A stretch of 64,000 bases of DNA from Turbatrix aceti. Lineage: Eukaryota > Nematoda > Chromadorea > Rhabditida > Panagrolaimidae. The stretch spans positions 8,931,725 through 8,995,724 of the forward strand of contig OZ017769.1 of NCBI GenBank assembly GCA_963969345.1, read 5' to 3'. Under the pieces are notes generated by a model. That model ran no database searches, was not told the origin of the DNA, and was given only the letters and a program-made list of their open reading frames with translations. Position numbers and translations under genes: made by a program. Positions 23,051-36,567 of the stretch are shown here, one piece after another; the stretch's first letter is position 1; the number at the start of each line of letters is the position of its first letter.

Positions 23051-23224
23051 AGATTGGCGGAGTCTGGGTTTTTTACAAAATCCCGGTAATGCTCGGAGTG
23101 AGAGAACAAACGTTTTCGATCGACGTTCACAAACGTCTATGAATAATAGTAAAACATGGATGTCTTCTTACTTATATCAGATTTACTTTGCAAATTCATG
23201 TAAATTCTTCAAAACTTATGAAAA

Positions 23225-23470
23225 ATGAAAATCTGTGAACAACAAATTTTATTTTTTAAAAATTTCAATATTCAACCTTGCAATGAAAAAATTAAAATCA
23301 AAGTTGCATATTCGAACCGAGCGAAGGGGTTGTATGTTTTTTTGCATCCGTCGTCTTTGTCGTCCGCTGTTCAGAATCTTTTTCACGTTCTGTCACCACC
23401 AAGACTATGGACTCATCTTATCGTTGATTCGACCGACAACATTATTCTCATCGACGACGACGTCGAATAA
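23225..23470 (+). CDS. Possible small PB1-like open frame
   Basis: An 81-codon open frame. Residues 24 onward (KIKVAYSNRAKGLYVFL) and the end (VDSTDNIILIDDDVE) resemble the basic strand and acidic OPCA loop of a PB1 domain, but this is a weak resemblance read by eye. No clear partner exon is found; the frame just stops after the acidic motif. It could be a genuine tiny protein, one exon of a larger gene or chance. The next open stretch on the same strand is at 23890-24119. Confidence 0.25.
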   Translation: MKICEQQILFFKNFNIQPCNEKIKIKVAYSNRAKGLYVFLHPSSLSSAVQNLFHVLSPPRLWTHLIVDSTDNIILIDDDVE

Positions 23471-23889
23471 GCGCCTCGCTGGCGATCGATCGATGGTCAG
23501 CAAGTATGACTCGCGAGGTTACTGTGCTGACTGAGTGGTGCACAGTAACCGACATGGACACATTAACTCGGATTTTGTACAGGAGAATCGCAAAGAAAAC
23601 AACATGAACAGTCCATCGATGGAGCCTACAATTGCTGCCAAAAAGTGCATGTCGCGAAGCGATGCAAATGCTTGAACTCGCTGTTGCAGACTGTTTGACA
23701 CCCAGTGGGAAACTGCCCCCACGGGCCGCACTCAAAAAAATTATGCAAACCTCTTACCCGCACATGATTTTTGATCCTTGATTTTTGATTGCTGGCATAT
23801 TTATTATTGCGAACATCAAAACACCTCTTCGTGAAGTCTGTTTTTACTTTGTGGTTATGTAGATACTAATATAAAAAATTTAATTGTAG

Positions 23890-24119
23890 AAAGCAAAGAA
23901 GGCACGCATCTCGATGAGAACCCAGAACCTGATGGAGCTGAGAGCCCGGATGAAGTTCTGCGTCGGCATCCAAACAGCTGCGGATCGTGTGCACTACTCC
24001 GTAGTAGCAAAGCTGCTCCGATGGTCCCTGAAAGAAGACATCCAAAGCAGGCGCCTACGAGTTACCACAAAATCAATTGCATCTGTGAAGCTGAAGCAGG
24101 GTCGACAACAACCACTGAG
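23890..24119 (+). other. Possible terminal exon of an unrecognised gene
   Basis: After a TAATTGTAG acceptor-like site a frame stays open for about 76 codons and ends TAA at 24117-24119. It has balanced composition (HLDENPEPDGAESPDEVL, then LLRSSKAAPMVPERRHPK), unlike the surrounding AT-rich DNA. I cannot join it convincingly to the PB1-like frame upstream. No family is recognised. Confidence 0.25.
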
Positions 24120-27100
24120 TAATGGTGACAATATTAAAAAAAATAAAAAATAAGAAATAAAAAATAAAAGAAGGCACGCCGTTCGCTGTCATTTTTGTGA
24201 TTTTTCTGGGTTTTTGAAAATAAATAAATGTTTTGAACTTTGATCCTGGACAATTTTGATGGGGGTTTAAATTTTTTTTTGGACTCATCAATTTCGGAGC
24301 CCTCTTGAACGCTAATCCAAGTGCACAAGTCGTCGGCTTACGCGCCTTGCTTTCGTCTTGGTCACTCACTTGGAAGTTGAAAGCAACTGCTGTTTGCAGC
24401 GCTAAACTGGGTAACCGACGAGGGGGAGGGGGTCACTAGCAGTATTCGCGCATCAATGACAACAACAATAATATTGACAGTTCAGTTCGTGCGGCAGCGA
24501 GCTGCGAGCTGCTTGACAATTTTGACTGTTCAAATGCTCAAATTGGTGAATTGGGAGCCGCACCCCAGCCCTGAAGGACTCATTTGCCTCTTCGGCACGA
24601 ATGAGGAGGATTCATCCGGACTCATGCCGGGCCAGAAAATGTATATACATACATTTAGCACGCTTTTTCATGCCATTTGAAAGATTTAGGTTTAATAAAT
24701 ATAAATTGGTTTAAACATAGCTTGACGTGCCATCGACTGTGATTTCTGTCCGAATGCCATGTTCTTATTTAATTTATTTTACCCCGCGCGCTTTAGCAAG
24801 AAAATTTGTGTGAAAGGCAGCCGTAAACTGTCGTAAACTCCTAAGCATTATCTATTTTGGTGTTGCAGCCAAGTGGCTTTTTACGATTTTATTACGCCTG
24901 TGACACTCCGACTGAGCCGCGGTGATCAATGAACAACGCTACTTGGTGAACGCTTTTATGTATATGTAGATGGTAATGCAACCACAATGTAGCAGGTATT
25001 ATTTTGCTCAAAGATGACCGAACAGTTGTTTTTTTTCGTTCGGGAACAAGAATATTTTGACAATTTTATTTGAAAAACTGTACGATTGTTAAAATTTTTG
25101 ATCGTGTTCGCGAACAAAAAAGGAACATTTTTTTCTTTCGATTGTTTTAATATTATTTTTTAATTTTTTTTTATCAATTGTGTGAAATTTTGCCACTCGG
25201 ATAGAAAAACGTAAACTTTGGTAATCTGGGTTTTTTGGTTTGGGTTACGGTATTTTTATCACTTTTTGGGGTGAAAGTTGAGTAATGTTTTTTAAATTTT
25301 TTTTGGTCAAATAATCGATTTTGACATCGTTAACCTAATTTTACTCCATTTTTTGTTTTTTGTGTTCGGAAAATGTTTGAAAATGAAAACAAACGATCAC
25401 ATTTTTTTGTGAAAAAAAAATTAATTTCAGTAAACTTTTGTTATTTTTGGAATTTTTTTGCCAAAAATCCAAATTTCAAGTTTGGTTGTTTTTTTGAACG
25501 TTTTATAAAATTAAACTTTTTTTCAGTTTTTTTAAGAAAATGATCATTTTTTGGCATCCTTTTGACATTTTCTAATCTCTGTTTTGTCATCCATCAATCA
25601 CAATTTTGTCTTCCATTTCAGAGATTATCCCAGTTTTCATCCCCACGAAAAAAAAGACGCATGACATTGCGACGAAGGTGATTTTTTGTGCTCAAAACAA
25701 ACAAATAAATCAGCGTGATTCACGCACGTTTTGGTTGCCCTTCAATTTGTTGGATGGGGGGAAGAAAAAAAAAGTTGGTCAGTTAAGAGCCGTGAGACGA
25801 TACGATACATAAATACGTGATGTGTCATCTCCACGCTTCGTCCTTCGTCTTTGCCCTCGTCTCCGTCGAAAAAAACAAGGCGTTAGCTGCCGAATCACCC
25901 GACATTCCATTCTTGATGTTTTTGTTCATTGACCCCAGTTCTGGTCCTGGCTGGCCGATGAAGCCCAGGCCCAGGACCGGCAATAATGGTATGTCATCCG
26001 GGCCAGTCAGGCAGGTGATGATGATGATGCACAAAAGCCGTCGCCGCGCACACACCCCACCTCGAGGTGCACCGCCCCCTTCGTTTTGTTTGGCGTAGAA
26101 GAATTTATTTGGACGACAGAAGACGACAACACGTATACGACGTGGTGATCGATCTGGTCTGTGAGTCACTATCAATTGCCCACCTCGACTCGAGTCAACT
26201 CGTGTTTGTTTTGTTTTTTTGCTGTTTTTTTTGTCTCTCTGAATTTTTGTTTTAAAAAAATTTGTGCGTCCGTTGCGTTGAATTCTAAAATAATTTTTTC
26301 GTTACATTTTTGAAGTTTTGGGTAAATCCTTCTTTTTTAAGTTTTTTCCATCGTTTCTTTTTTTGCAGAAACCCCAGTTTTTTGTCACCATTTTTTTGTT
26401 AATTGATTTTTTTTTCTGACTTTATGCGCATTTTTTTGTTTCAAACTGACCACGCAATTTTTTTTTTCACCGGCGTAATTGGTGTTTATCGACGGACGAC
26501 CTGCACATGCGATGAGAATAGAATCATCGGTTGATAGTCTAACTTTTTTCGACCGACGCGAACGCTGCCGTCGAGTCATCCCGCTCCCAGCGGTCGTCGA
26601 CGTCCACCGATGCCCCTGTCGTACGCGGTACGCGGTGGACCATCATTTTTTATTTTTTTAACGCGTGTTTTGGATGACTGAGTTCGGGTCTTCGTTTTGA
26701 CTTTTGTTTGCAATCGGAGAGATTTTTTTTGATTTGTTTACCCGACCCTTCCGTTACCGCAATGTCGTTGAAACAACTTTTTTTGGGGTAACAAAGAACC
26801 CGGACCCGGGAACATACATAAATCATCTTTTTTGAAAAAAAAAGTTGCGTTTTGTTCTGTTCGTTTGTTCACGGTCGAAGAAGAAGACACTGCACTGCCC
26901 TCTGCCTTTTTTTGTTCCCTCATCGATGATTCAGCTAACTTGACTCGATGATGAGTCGTCGCTCGGTCAGTTTAGCAGCAAACGAGCGAGCGAGTGCTTA
27001 TCTCATCCGATGGGTCGGAGTCCGGGTCCGTCATGGGACAAAGGACTGTAAACACCCCAGATCGATCCCTATGGCTAACACTCGGCTGACCTAAACTGTT

Positions 27101-28886
27101 TTACGTAATCCAATGGCTAATTCATGAAAAAGAGGAACTTTTATTACGTTTTTTGACCGTAATCCTTTGTTTGCATGGTTTTATCACGATTTTTTTTCAT
27201 CATGCGGATTTCGCTTCGAAACCCTAAAAATTTCACAACTTTCATTACATTTTCGGACAGTAATTTTTTTCACAGGTTTTATCACGATTTTTCATTGGGA
27301 ATGTGATTTCGTTTCGAGACCACAGAAATCTCGTGCAGGAGAATTCAAAAATTTGGTGTTTTTTTGTTAACTGTGCCTGTAAATCAACTTTTTTTACGAT
27401 TTCGGATAGCAACCCTTTATTCGCTGGTTTTATCACGATTTTTCATCACCGCGCGATTCGATTTTCGCCTCAAGACCCCAGAAGTTTCATTATTTAGTGT
27501 ACAAATCGTGTTTTGACATTTTTTTCATCGTTGTCCTACACTTTACCCCTTTTTTCCCCCCAAATCCCGAACAACTGCAGCAACTGGTCACTTTTTGCAT
27601 AGCACATTGTGGGTACACCTACCGCCCAGCTGTGGGGAGGCCTCCGGGTGTGTCGTTGTCTTTTGACCCACCCTGTCATGTCATCACTCATTGTCATTAT
27701 GTTACTTATTTTCTGTACCTGTTCTGACGCGCGCAATTGTTCAATTGTTTTGGATCTGTTTTTCGCGGCCAATTTGTAACACTTTGGCTGAGTTCTGTCT
27801 TCATTATCTTTTTTTTTCTCTGTCCGGCCCCGGATGTTGTCAGGTGACTGATGATTTGACCGATGGTCAGTCGTCGGTTGGTCATTCAGTCGCTAACTAT
27901 CGCTCATCCATTTACTCATTCCCCCGGCCATAAAAAAAGTACACAGAAGCAGAAGCATGTGTGTTTTGGACGAGATGCATCCATCGTTTTACTCGGCTTG
28001 GCGGCTGGGCTGACACGGACAAAGAGAAAGAAAAGGGAAAAAACGAAAGAAGCAGGCTCATTATGGGGTTTGCTACTCTATTTTTTTCCTTCCTCTTCAT
28101 AGTGCAAAAAAAATTGATACCACCGCACTGACCGCCACCGCCACTGGCAGCGTTGGTTTTGGCGGCCGCAACCAAAACCAAAACCAACGCGTGTTGTGCG
28201 TGTGCGCGCGCTTTTTTTGAACTGGCGGGCAACAAAAAAAAATATACTCCCCTTTTTTTTGCTATTTTTGACATTTGCCGACCTTTGCCCCGTCTTTTTT
28301 TTTGCATCTGACGGACCAGGAATGGAATCAACGGAATCGAGCGGCGCGCGCGTTTGAAAAAAGGAAGAGGAGGAGGAGGAGCATCCTCCCATGATCATCC
28401 TCACTCACTCTCACGTTGTTGCTTCTAATAGCTAGCTGAATTGAATTTTTTCTTTGTCCACCCCTCACGCACACGTCGCCACGCCGCAGCCGCTGCCACA
28501 CGCTGACGCTGCTGTCCCTGTCCCTCTTCGTGTTCCTGCTGCTGGTGCTACTGCTGCTGTTGCTGCCACCCCACCTCAGCTAACCCCGCTATCAATTCAC
28601 TATCACTTTGTCACGATTTTTTTGCTTTGCTTTGCTCCAGGCTTGACTGACGAAAGGAAAAAATCGTGGTGGTGATGCAAGCGTATTTTGATGTATATGA
28701 AGGTGAAAATTTCCCCCGAATCGTTTTTTTTTTGTGTTTTTATTCTATTTTACCGTGAATTTAGTTTTTTATTACGATCAAAAATTTTTTTGCGCGTTTT
28801 TTTCGCCGTGGAAGTTTATTTTGGCCTTTTTGACGGTTTTTTTGTTTTTTACCCATTTTTGTGTTTTTTCAGTGCCTTCGCCAAGT
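24120..28886. other. Noncoding region upstream of IQGAP
   Basis: I find no supported gene in 4.8 kb. It contains T-rich stretches, GTTCGCGAAC-like motifs near 25040 and 25110, and a GC-rich CTG/GCC low-complexity patch at about 28480-28590 that yields false Ala/Pro/Leu-rich frames. The last 200 bases before the IQGAP ATG are T-rich and end with a TTTTTTCAG acceptor at 28872, about 15 bases before the ATG, so the IQGAP transcript probably has an upstream untranslated exon or is trans-spliced here. Confidence 0.5.
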
Positions 28887-31800
28887 ATGGCACAAACGTT
28901 CATCGGCTCGATCAACGATGGCAGGCAGTTTACCGCAGAGGAGCTCGATGAGAAGCGCCAAAATCGATCGGCTTATGACTACCTCTGTCGGCTCTACGAA
29001 GTGAGAAAGTGAGTTTTTTTTTGAAAAAAATAGTGAATTCTTTGTTTGTTGTCAGTTCTTTTCGCGCACCTTCGCCATTTGAGGTGACAGGGGAATTTGG
29101 CGCCGCGCCGGTAAACTGCCTGTTTTTGCGTTTTTGCCTTTGCGCAGACTTACTTCCGTCTTTTTTTATGGCTTTACATTTGTTTTTTTTCACCTTTTTT
29201 ATGACGTACCGTATTTTTTGTACCTGATGAATAACAAAAATATTTATGTACATATCTAGATATATGATTTTTTTGTTTTCAGCTGGCTCGAAGACTGTCT
29301 GGGCGAAAACGCCGCCGTCGTCCCTCCGGCCATTGATCTGGAGTCGAATCTACGGAATGGAGTCCTTCTCGCTCAGCTGGCCCGACATTTCGCACCCAAC
29401 ACCGTGGATCTACGCACGGAGCGTATTTTCGACGAAGATCAGGTAATTTTTTTGATGTCGTATGAATTCAAATAATTTTTTTGAGCGGGGGATGAATTTT
29501 TGGTGATCAGATCAGATAGGGTGTAGGTAGAGTCTGTTGACTGTTTGTTTGTGTGCTGATAAGAAAAAATCGACGCTTGCAGCATCGTCGGATGCTTTGT
29601 GTTTCAATTCCGAGGCCGGAAGTCATCACAACACTGTCGTCGTGCTATCGCTCAAAAAAACGTCAATAAGCCCCATGTTTTTCCTTCTTTTTTTTCTGCA
29701 GCACGCAATTAGGAAGAAATAAATAAATAATTTCTTATCTGCAAACGAGCAAAAAAATAGAAACAGAAAAAAGAACAGCGCTTTATTGATGTTTAGGATT
29801 TTTGAGGGAAACAAAAAAAATTGTTGACCACGAAATTTTATTCGCGCAGGGGCAGGTGATGGTTTGTTCTTTGCCTTTCCTTTCTTTTCTCTACTCATCC
29901 CATCCTTTCTATTCTTTTGTGTGTTCCTACGTAATCAAACGACGGGAAATGCAGTAAAATCACCTCAAATTTTTTGTGACATGAAAAAAAATTTTTTTGT
30001 TCTTTGTCAAAATCACAAACTGCAGCTTTAGTCGAAAACTGCTATTTACTGGTCTGTTTGTTCGGTATTAGGTCGCCGAAGCGCCGACGAAATCCAAAGA
30101 CGTTGTAGGAAGGGGACAAAAAGAGTTGTAGAACACGGAAAACTGTGGTTTGGTTTTGGGGGATGAACGATGCTTTTACGAGCTGGGGTGTCTGTCTTTT
30201 GTGTTGTTGTAAGCGCGACAGGAGGAGAAAATAGGAAAAGACCTACGACTGATTTTTATGATTTTATACGGACACCAAAGTCAGGGGAGATGAGCTCGAG
30301 CTTTTTTGTTGTTATTTTTCCAATTTGTTGTTGCATGTGTTGTCGTGCAAACAAACACACTCGACATGGGGCGATAAAAAAGACGGATTATCTTCCCCCA
30401 CCTTTTTTCACCTGGTCGACGGGCTCGCGGGCGGTGTCTTTGAGGACATGACGAGCTCGCAAGCTAGACAGACCACTGTCCAGTTCAGTGTCCACAAAGC
30501 CAGCGGGGTGGATTTTTTTTATTGCATGTACCACGCATGAGGGCTTACTCTTCTTCATCTTTGTCTTTGTTATCGTCGTTGCAACGAACAACGAACAATC
30601 TAGGCGACAAAAAGCACGAAACATTGAAGACTAATTCAATTGGGCCTATAATCGTAAAATAAAAAAAAAAGTGCAGAAAAAGGGAAAAGAGCCACTTTTT
30701 TGACTGTGAAGTGAGGGAAAAGTGAAAATTTCACTTGAAATGGTTACACGCACGGATAAACAGAAACTAACAATGATTAATTGGAAGATAAAAAAAATCT
30801 GGGAATAATAATTTATGCGCTTTTTTGAAACGTTTACGTCGAAAAGTAAACGTAGGATACTGTATATCTTTTCTTACAGCGAAAATTATTTTTTTCCGTT
30901 CGAAACAACCAGAACGTATGGTATGATGAAGTCTTGGAGCGAAATTAGTCGAATACGTTAGAAAATACCGTATTTTCGTGTCTTGCAACGAAATTGATTT
31001 TGTTGACAGTTTTTTTGTTAAAATCGCACAATTTTATATTTTTGAACCAAAATCACAATTTTTTCCTTTTTAGGCCAAGTATGAAGCCCAAGGGCCTGTC
31101 TACAGACACACGGACAATATCATGATCTGGCGACGTGCCATGATCAGCGTCCGCATCCCCGCGATCATCATCCCCGAGACAGTTGACATCTACGAAGGTC
31201 GCAACATCCGAACCATTTTCTGCCTTTACGAAATCGCGATGCGACTCTTCCGGGTACGACGCGGCCCACCCATCCGAAATCTCACCGGCGCAAGATTTTC
31301 GCCCCAGGAAATTGAACAAATCGCTGAACGTCTCCAGGCCGAGGCTGTGAGCGTCCTGGCATTCACGGAAGGCGATGGCATGATCGGCAAAGACCGCCGG
31401 ACGACTCCCATCACGACAGCTACCGTCATCGAACTCATCGACGAAGCCATCACGAGACAGGATGCCGGAGTCCTGGTCAACGAATTGGTCAGCGGAGAAG
31501 CGAACTTTGAATGCGTCGAGTTCTCAAGTGCCAGGGATTACCTCGCGGCTATGGTTGCCGCGCGTGAGGCTGCTGGCAGGCCACTGAATGGATCAGAAAT
31601 CCAGGCTGCGATTAACAATGTCAATGGTTGGTTTTTGCGAAATTTGGGGTATTTTGAAGGATTTTGGTTTTTTTTTAGCTGTTCGTCTGCTGGCTAATTT
31701 GGAGACTTACCTGACGAGTCAGCCGGAAGAAGGTGAAACCGATGAGGATAGGCACAAACAGTTGTCCAGGATCCTGATGGCGATTGATCCGGAAAGAACG

Positions 31801-34800
31801 CTCCAGGTGGCCCTCAAGCTTTATGATAGGTCACTCCGGGATTGTCGAGAAAGACAGGATCAGGCTCTGACCACGGAACAGGTCGTCGAGACTCTGAATC
31901 GTGAGTTGACGTTTTTAAACAAAAAAAAGTGTTGTAAAACTGTGTTTTCTATTTTTTCAGTCTGCAACGCGTGCGTACAAGTCGAAATCAGCGTCCGACA
32001 GGGCAATTCTGACGATCTCTATCGATCGCTCCAAGACCCGTCCCTCAACCTCGAAGGCTTCCTCCGCGAGGACTACAAGGAGGAATACTACACTGCTTTC
32101 CTCACACTTTTTTCCGAAGATTTAACCGAAGTAGTCGTCGACGTCAGAAAAATCATGGGCGTGATCGCGAAACTCAACAGCACCCCTGCCGACGTGGTCA
32201 TCGTCAAGAAAATCTCACAGGCGGTCGATCAAGACGATGTCGAGGGTCTGGACTCGCTTTTGAGGCAACTGGACCTGCCAGTGCAAGATGGCATTTCCGG
32301 GCTTTATTTGGAGGAAATCAAGGCGACAGATCCGCAACCAGCGTCTCGAGAGGAATTTGAGGGCATTGTCAACCGTGTCAATGCTCGAGTGGCAAAAGCG
32401 GTTGTTGAAGCGCGGCAGACCCTTGAGTTGAACAATTCACTGGTCAAAAACGACGCCGCAAATACCAAAAAAGTCCTTGAGGCCAGTACCTGGCGCCGAG
32501 CAGGTAAAGTCCGTTCTCCCGTGCTTTCCTGGTACGTTCCGACGCTCAAAGACGACCTCGCCCAGAAGAAAGCCCGTTTCAACGCTCCAGAATCAGAGCA
32601 GGTGACTTCCATCGACGAACCCCTGTCTTCCGGTCAACTCATTCGCGTCTCCGCTGACAACGCCGCGGAAGGCGAAAAAGTGAGTGTCGTCTCAGCTGCT
32701 GAGAATCCCAATCCCCAGGCATGGCCCCTGACGACGGCTGAAATCGACGAGATTCTGGTTCGGGTCAACGAGAGCTTCGACGCATACTACCGAGAAGCAG
32801 AAGACAAGATCCGCACCGGGCAGAAGCACATTCGTGATTTCCTGAACCGTAAACGACGAATCGCAGAGCTAGAACGTCGGGAGAAGGAACTCAAGCTTCA
32901 GCAGGAGTTTTACATCCAGGAACTTCGTGAGTTTTTTAAAAAGGAAAATTTTAAAATTACATTAATATTCTATTTTTGACACGGTGCGTTTCAAAAAAAT
33001 ACGATTTTTTATATAATTTCTGTAAGATGCAATTTTATCGTTTCTCGCAACGAAAATTCTTTTTTTTTCTGTTTTAAAATGTTTACGTTTTGTGTCAGAA
33101 CAACCGTAAACTACCGTAGTTTTGTGTCTTACAACGATTTTTTTGTTAAAATTTAGTTTTCTACCTGAAATTTGTGTTTTTTTTATGAAATACCGAAACT
33201 TACTGTATAATAATTTTTTTAACGAAATTTTTTGTTTACGTCAAAAACCACCGTAAAATACTGTATTTTCCTAAATTCGACTTTTTTTTCAGAAGGCTCG
33301 ACAAATCCATCGTTCGAATGCGTCACCTGCGTAATTCAGACCGTCAAGGCCCAAGACGTTGACCAAGAAGAGGAAAATCAAGTCGAACAACTCCGATCAA
33401 AAATCACTCATCTCGTCCGGGCAAATCAGACTCTCGAATCCGACCTGGCAGAACTCGACACGAAGATCGGTCTTCTCATCAAGAACCGCATCAATATCCA
33501 GGACGTCATCGACCACACGGAGAAGATCGAGGCCGACAAGGAAGCTTTTGAGAAGCGACAACCGTCTCTCCGTCGGGGACCGAGCAAACTCTCCTGGCGA
33601 CCGCTGGAAGTGCTCTGCTTCCACCTGCAGGTCGAGCCGACGTACCTGGCCAATCTCTTCGAGACCGAAGGCGTCGAACTGACAGAGTTGTCTCGGGAAA
33701 TCGTTTTTCCGCTGTTTCACTATGGGAGTGAGGAACGGGAACGAGGACTCCTGCTGAGGGTCTACACCGAAGTTCTCTCCCGGTACGTTCATGACCTCAC
33801 CCAGCCCCAGGACTTCCTAGCAAGTGGAGTGCGATCGCATCGACTGGTTTCCGCAATGACCATCTTTTTTGATTCGCTCGCAGGATCGCTCCCGACGTCG
33901 GCAGTCATCGCTTCGGATCTCAAAAAAACTTTTGAGGAGTTTCAATCGAGCGAATCAAAGGTGAAAGTGTTCAACCTGATGCCCAAGGAAGTCTTTGAAG
34001 ACATCCACGAACGCTCGCCTGACTCCATCGCCGATGCCCTGACCGATGAGGGCGTGGCTACGGTGGTTGAGGAATCCAAGGCGTTCCTGCTCACCTGGTC
34101 CCAGAGATTTGTCAATGACATCATCAAATCGGTGACCATTCCGTCGCAGATCGTCCGATTGCTGAAAGCGTGCGCGATCCACCTTCGACAAAGGTTTCCG
34201 GATATCAAACAGGCAGAAATCGACCGAGCCCTGGCAAAATTCCTCTTCCAGACGTTTGTTCGACGCGCGCTGACGGATATCAGGTACGTGCAGCAGGAAA
34301 CGGGAAAAACGATGACGCCGAGGCAAAATGATATTCTGAAGTCGATTGCCAAGCTCCTGTCCTACGCGGTGGCCGGCAACGGATTCGACGATGATTCTGA
34401 GCCACACATGGTCTCGCTGAACGACGAACTCAGGCAGATTAATAATCTTTTTACGTGGGTTTTTGACTTTTTTTATCCGAGCCGAAATATCCGGGGATTT
34501 CATATTTTTAGTGAAATACTATGTTTGTTTTTTTTTTACTTTTTTTGAAAAATTTGAAAAATTATCGAATTTTTTAAATTTTTTTTGAAAAATTTTTACG
34601 CCAATTTTCATAACGAAAGAAATTATGGCTGCAACAGTTTTATGCCACAAAATAAATATTTTTGAAATATTTAGGATAATTTTGATTAATGAAAATATAA
34701 ATTGAACAATTTTTTTTATTTATATAAAAACCCACTTTTTTTCTATTTTTGAATAATTTTTAAAACTCGGATGATTTCTTTGTTTTTAAAACGATTTTGA

Positions 34801-36567
34801 TTATTTTCGGGGGATTTCAGGTCATTCACGTCGAAACACCTTATGGCAGGCAATACACCGGTCGAGGAAGAAGTCAGCGGGTTCTACTCCATCTTCGCGG
34901 ATTCTTCAAAGCCCCAGCTGCACATCCAGGTGAAGCACGTCAAGGCACTCCTCGTCTACCTGAAGAATTACAAAGCGGTGGTTATCCCGGAGGAGACGTC
35001 CAAACTCCGGGCACTGGTCGATCAGGCCAGGGTGCCTGAGGATACGGAAACAGTCGTGCTCTGGCTGAGGCCACTCAAAGTTGAACAGTTTGAAGGCGCG
35101 GAGCTTTTCACGGAGTGAGTTGGGGTCTTGTTTGGCTTTTTGGGTGAAAAATTTGAAAAAAAATACCGATGATAAATCACATTTTTTCAATCGAAAAATA
35201 ATACAAAATGTTTTTTTTTTATTTTCTGCCTAATTTTGTAAAAAAATGCAGCAATAAAAAAGTATGCCAAAAACTGCATTTTTTGACGCGTAAACAATTT
35301 ATTAGTTTTTTTTTTCGTTTTTCTTTTGTTCAAAAATTTATTTTTCTGTTTTTTAAGATTATTTTTTTATTTTTTTTTATTTTTTTTATTTTTGAAAAAA
35401 CAAATATGCCAAAAATTATTTTTCTATTTTTTTTTCGCAGAAGAATTTTTTTCTTTTTTTAAATTAAAATATGAAGTTTTAAAATAAATTCAAAACGACC
35501 TTTTGTTAATTTTTTAATTGGCAGAAAGTCGTTTTAAATTTTTTTTTCCCTTTTTTGTAGCTGATTTTTGTACAAAAATCTAATTGATGGTAAAAATTAG
35601 TTTTTTTTCGCGCGAAAACCAAATATTTTTTTTTAAATTTAGTTTTTTTTGCCAAACATATTTTTCTTCTGCAGAACCAAAGAACTCCTCATCGAGCTAC
35701 TTCTTGCCGGTTGCTCCGCCTACGACATATCAGGTCTTCTTTCTTCGAAGGCGACTCCCGAGCAGGAGGCTGAACTCCGAAAACGAGGCAGCAACGAAAC
35801 AGTCGACGAAAAGAAGGCCCAGATCGCACAGAACCTCGTCAAGCTGGAGGACCTTTCCCTGGTGAAGAAAGAAGACGGCTACCAGGCCCTGGTCAACAGC
35901 ATCGCCCGGGACGTCGCGTCCAGCGGCAGGTACAGAGCCAAGAGACGCGAACGCCTTACCAACCTCCGAACCACGGCAAATCAACTCGAGGCGAAGAGGG
36001 AAGAGCTCGATGGAAGGCTGGGACAGTATCAGTTGTACCTCGACAACGTCCTGGACAATATTTCGATCACTGCTCGCAGACCGTCGATCTTGATTGAAAA
36101 GAAGAGCGGAAAGGCGGTCAAAAGGATGGCCAACAAGCGGAGCGGTAAGGATAAGACCATTACTGTGAAAACGAACGGAGAGAAGCTCGTCAAGAAGGGC
36201 ATCATTATTCTCGACGACAACAAGGACACCAAGAAAGAGTAAGAATTTTTTTTAGTTGTTTTTTCTAAAAAAAAAAATTTTTTGTTATTTTTTGTAAATT
36301 TTTTTTAAAGTTATTTTTTGTAACAATTTTTTTTCCAGAATTTTCAAAACCTCAATTGAGCTCACGACCCAGCCAGAAGCCCGGGGGCAGATCGACGTGC
36401 TCATCAAGTACGGCAAAAACAGACTGACCACGACGCATTTCAAGTTCCACGATATTCTGAAGGCTGCCGACGCCAACAACGAGCTTCTGGCCCTCGACGA
36501 AAACATTCGCATCCGGCCGAGTTCGCTCATCGATTACGTGAACCGAAAGTTTTATCAAAAGTCGTAA
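28887..36567 (+). CDS. IQGAP-family scaffold protein
   Basis: Nine exons: 28887-29008, 29283-29442, 31074-31626, 31679-31900, 31961-32926, 33293-34454, 34821-35114, 35675-36238, 36339-36567 (1423 aa; human IQGAP1 is 1657). The N-terminus matches IQGAPs (LTAEELDEKR-type start, AYDYLCRLYE, then WLEDCLGE). A calponin-homology domain fills about residues 35-160, including LRNGVLLAQLARHFAP and RHTDNI. IQGAP-specific repeats follow. A coiled stretch (about 645-680, LNRKRRIAELERREKEL) leads to LRSKITHLVRANQTLESDL and the Ras-GAP-related domain (about 740-1060). The RasGAP_C domain (about 1160-1350) has ARDVASSGRYRAKRRERL; the C-terminus is VNRKFYQKS. I see no consensus IQ motif and no WW domain. IQGAPs bind Cdc42/Rac and actin at the cell cortex. 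Confidence 0.93.

Noticed and set aside
33397..34503. Long minus-strand frames opposite IQGAP
   Set aside because: Mirror frames of a GC-rich coding exon; the plus strand has convincing IQGAP homology.
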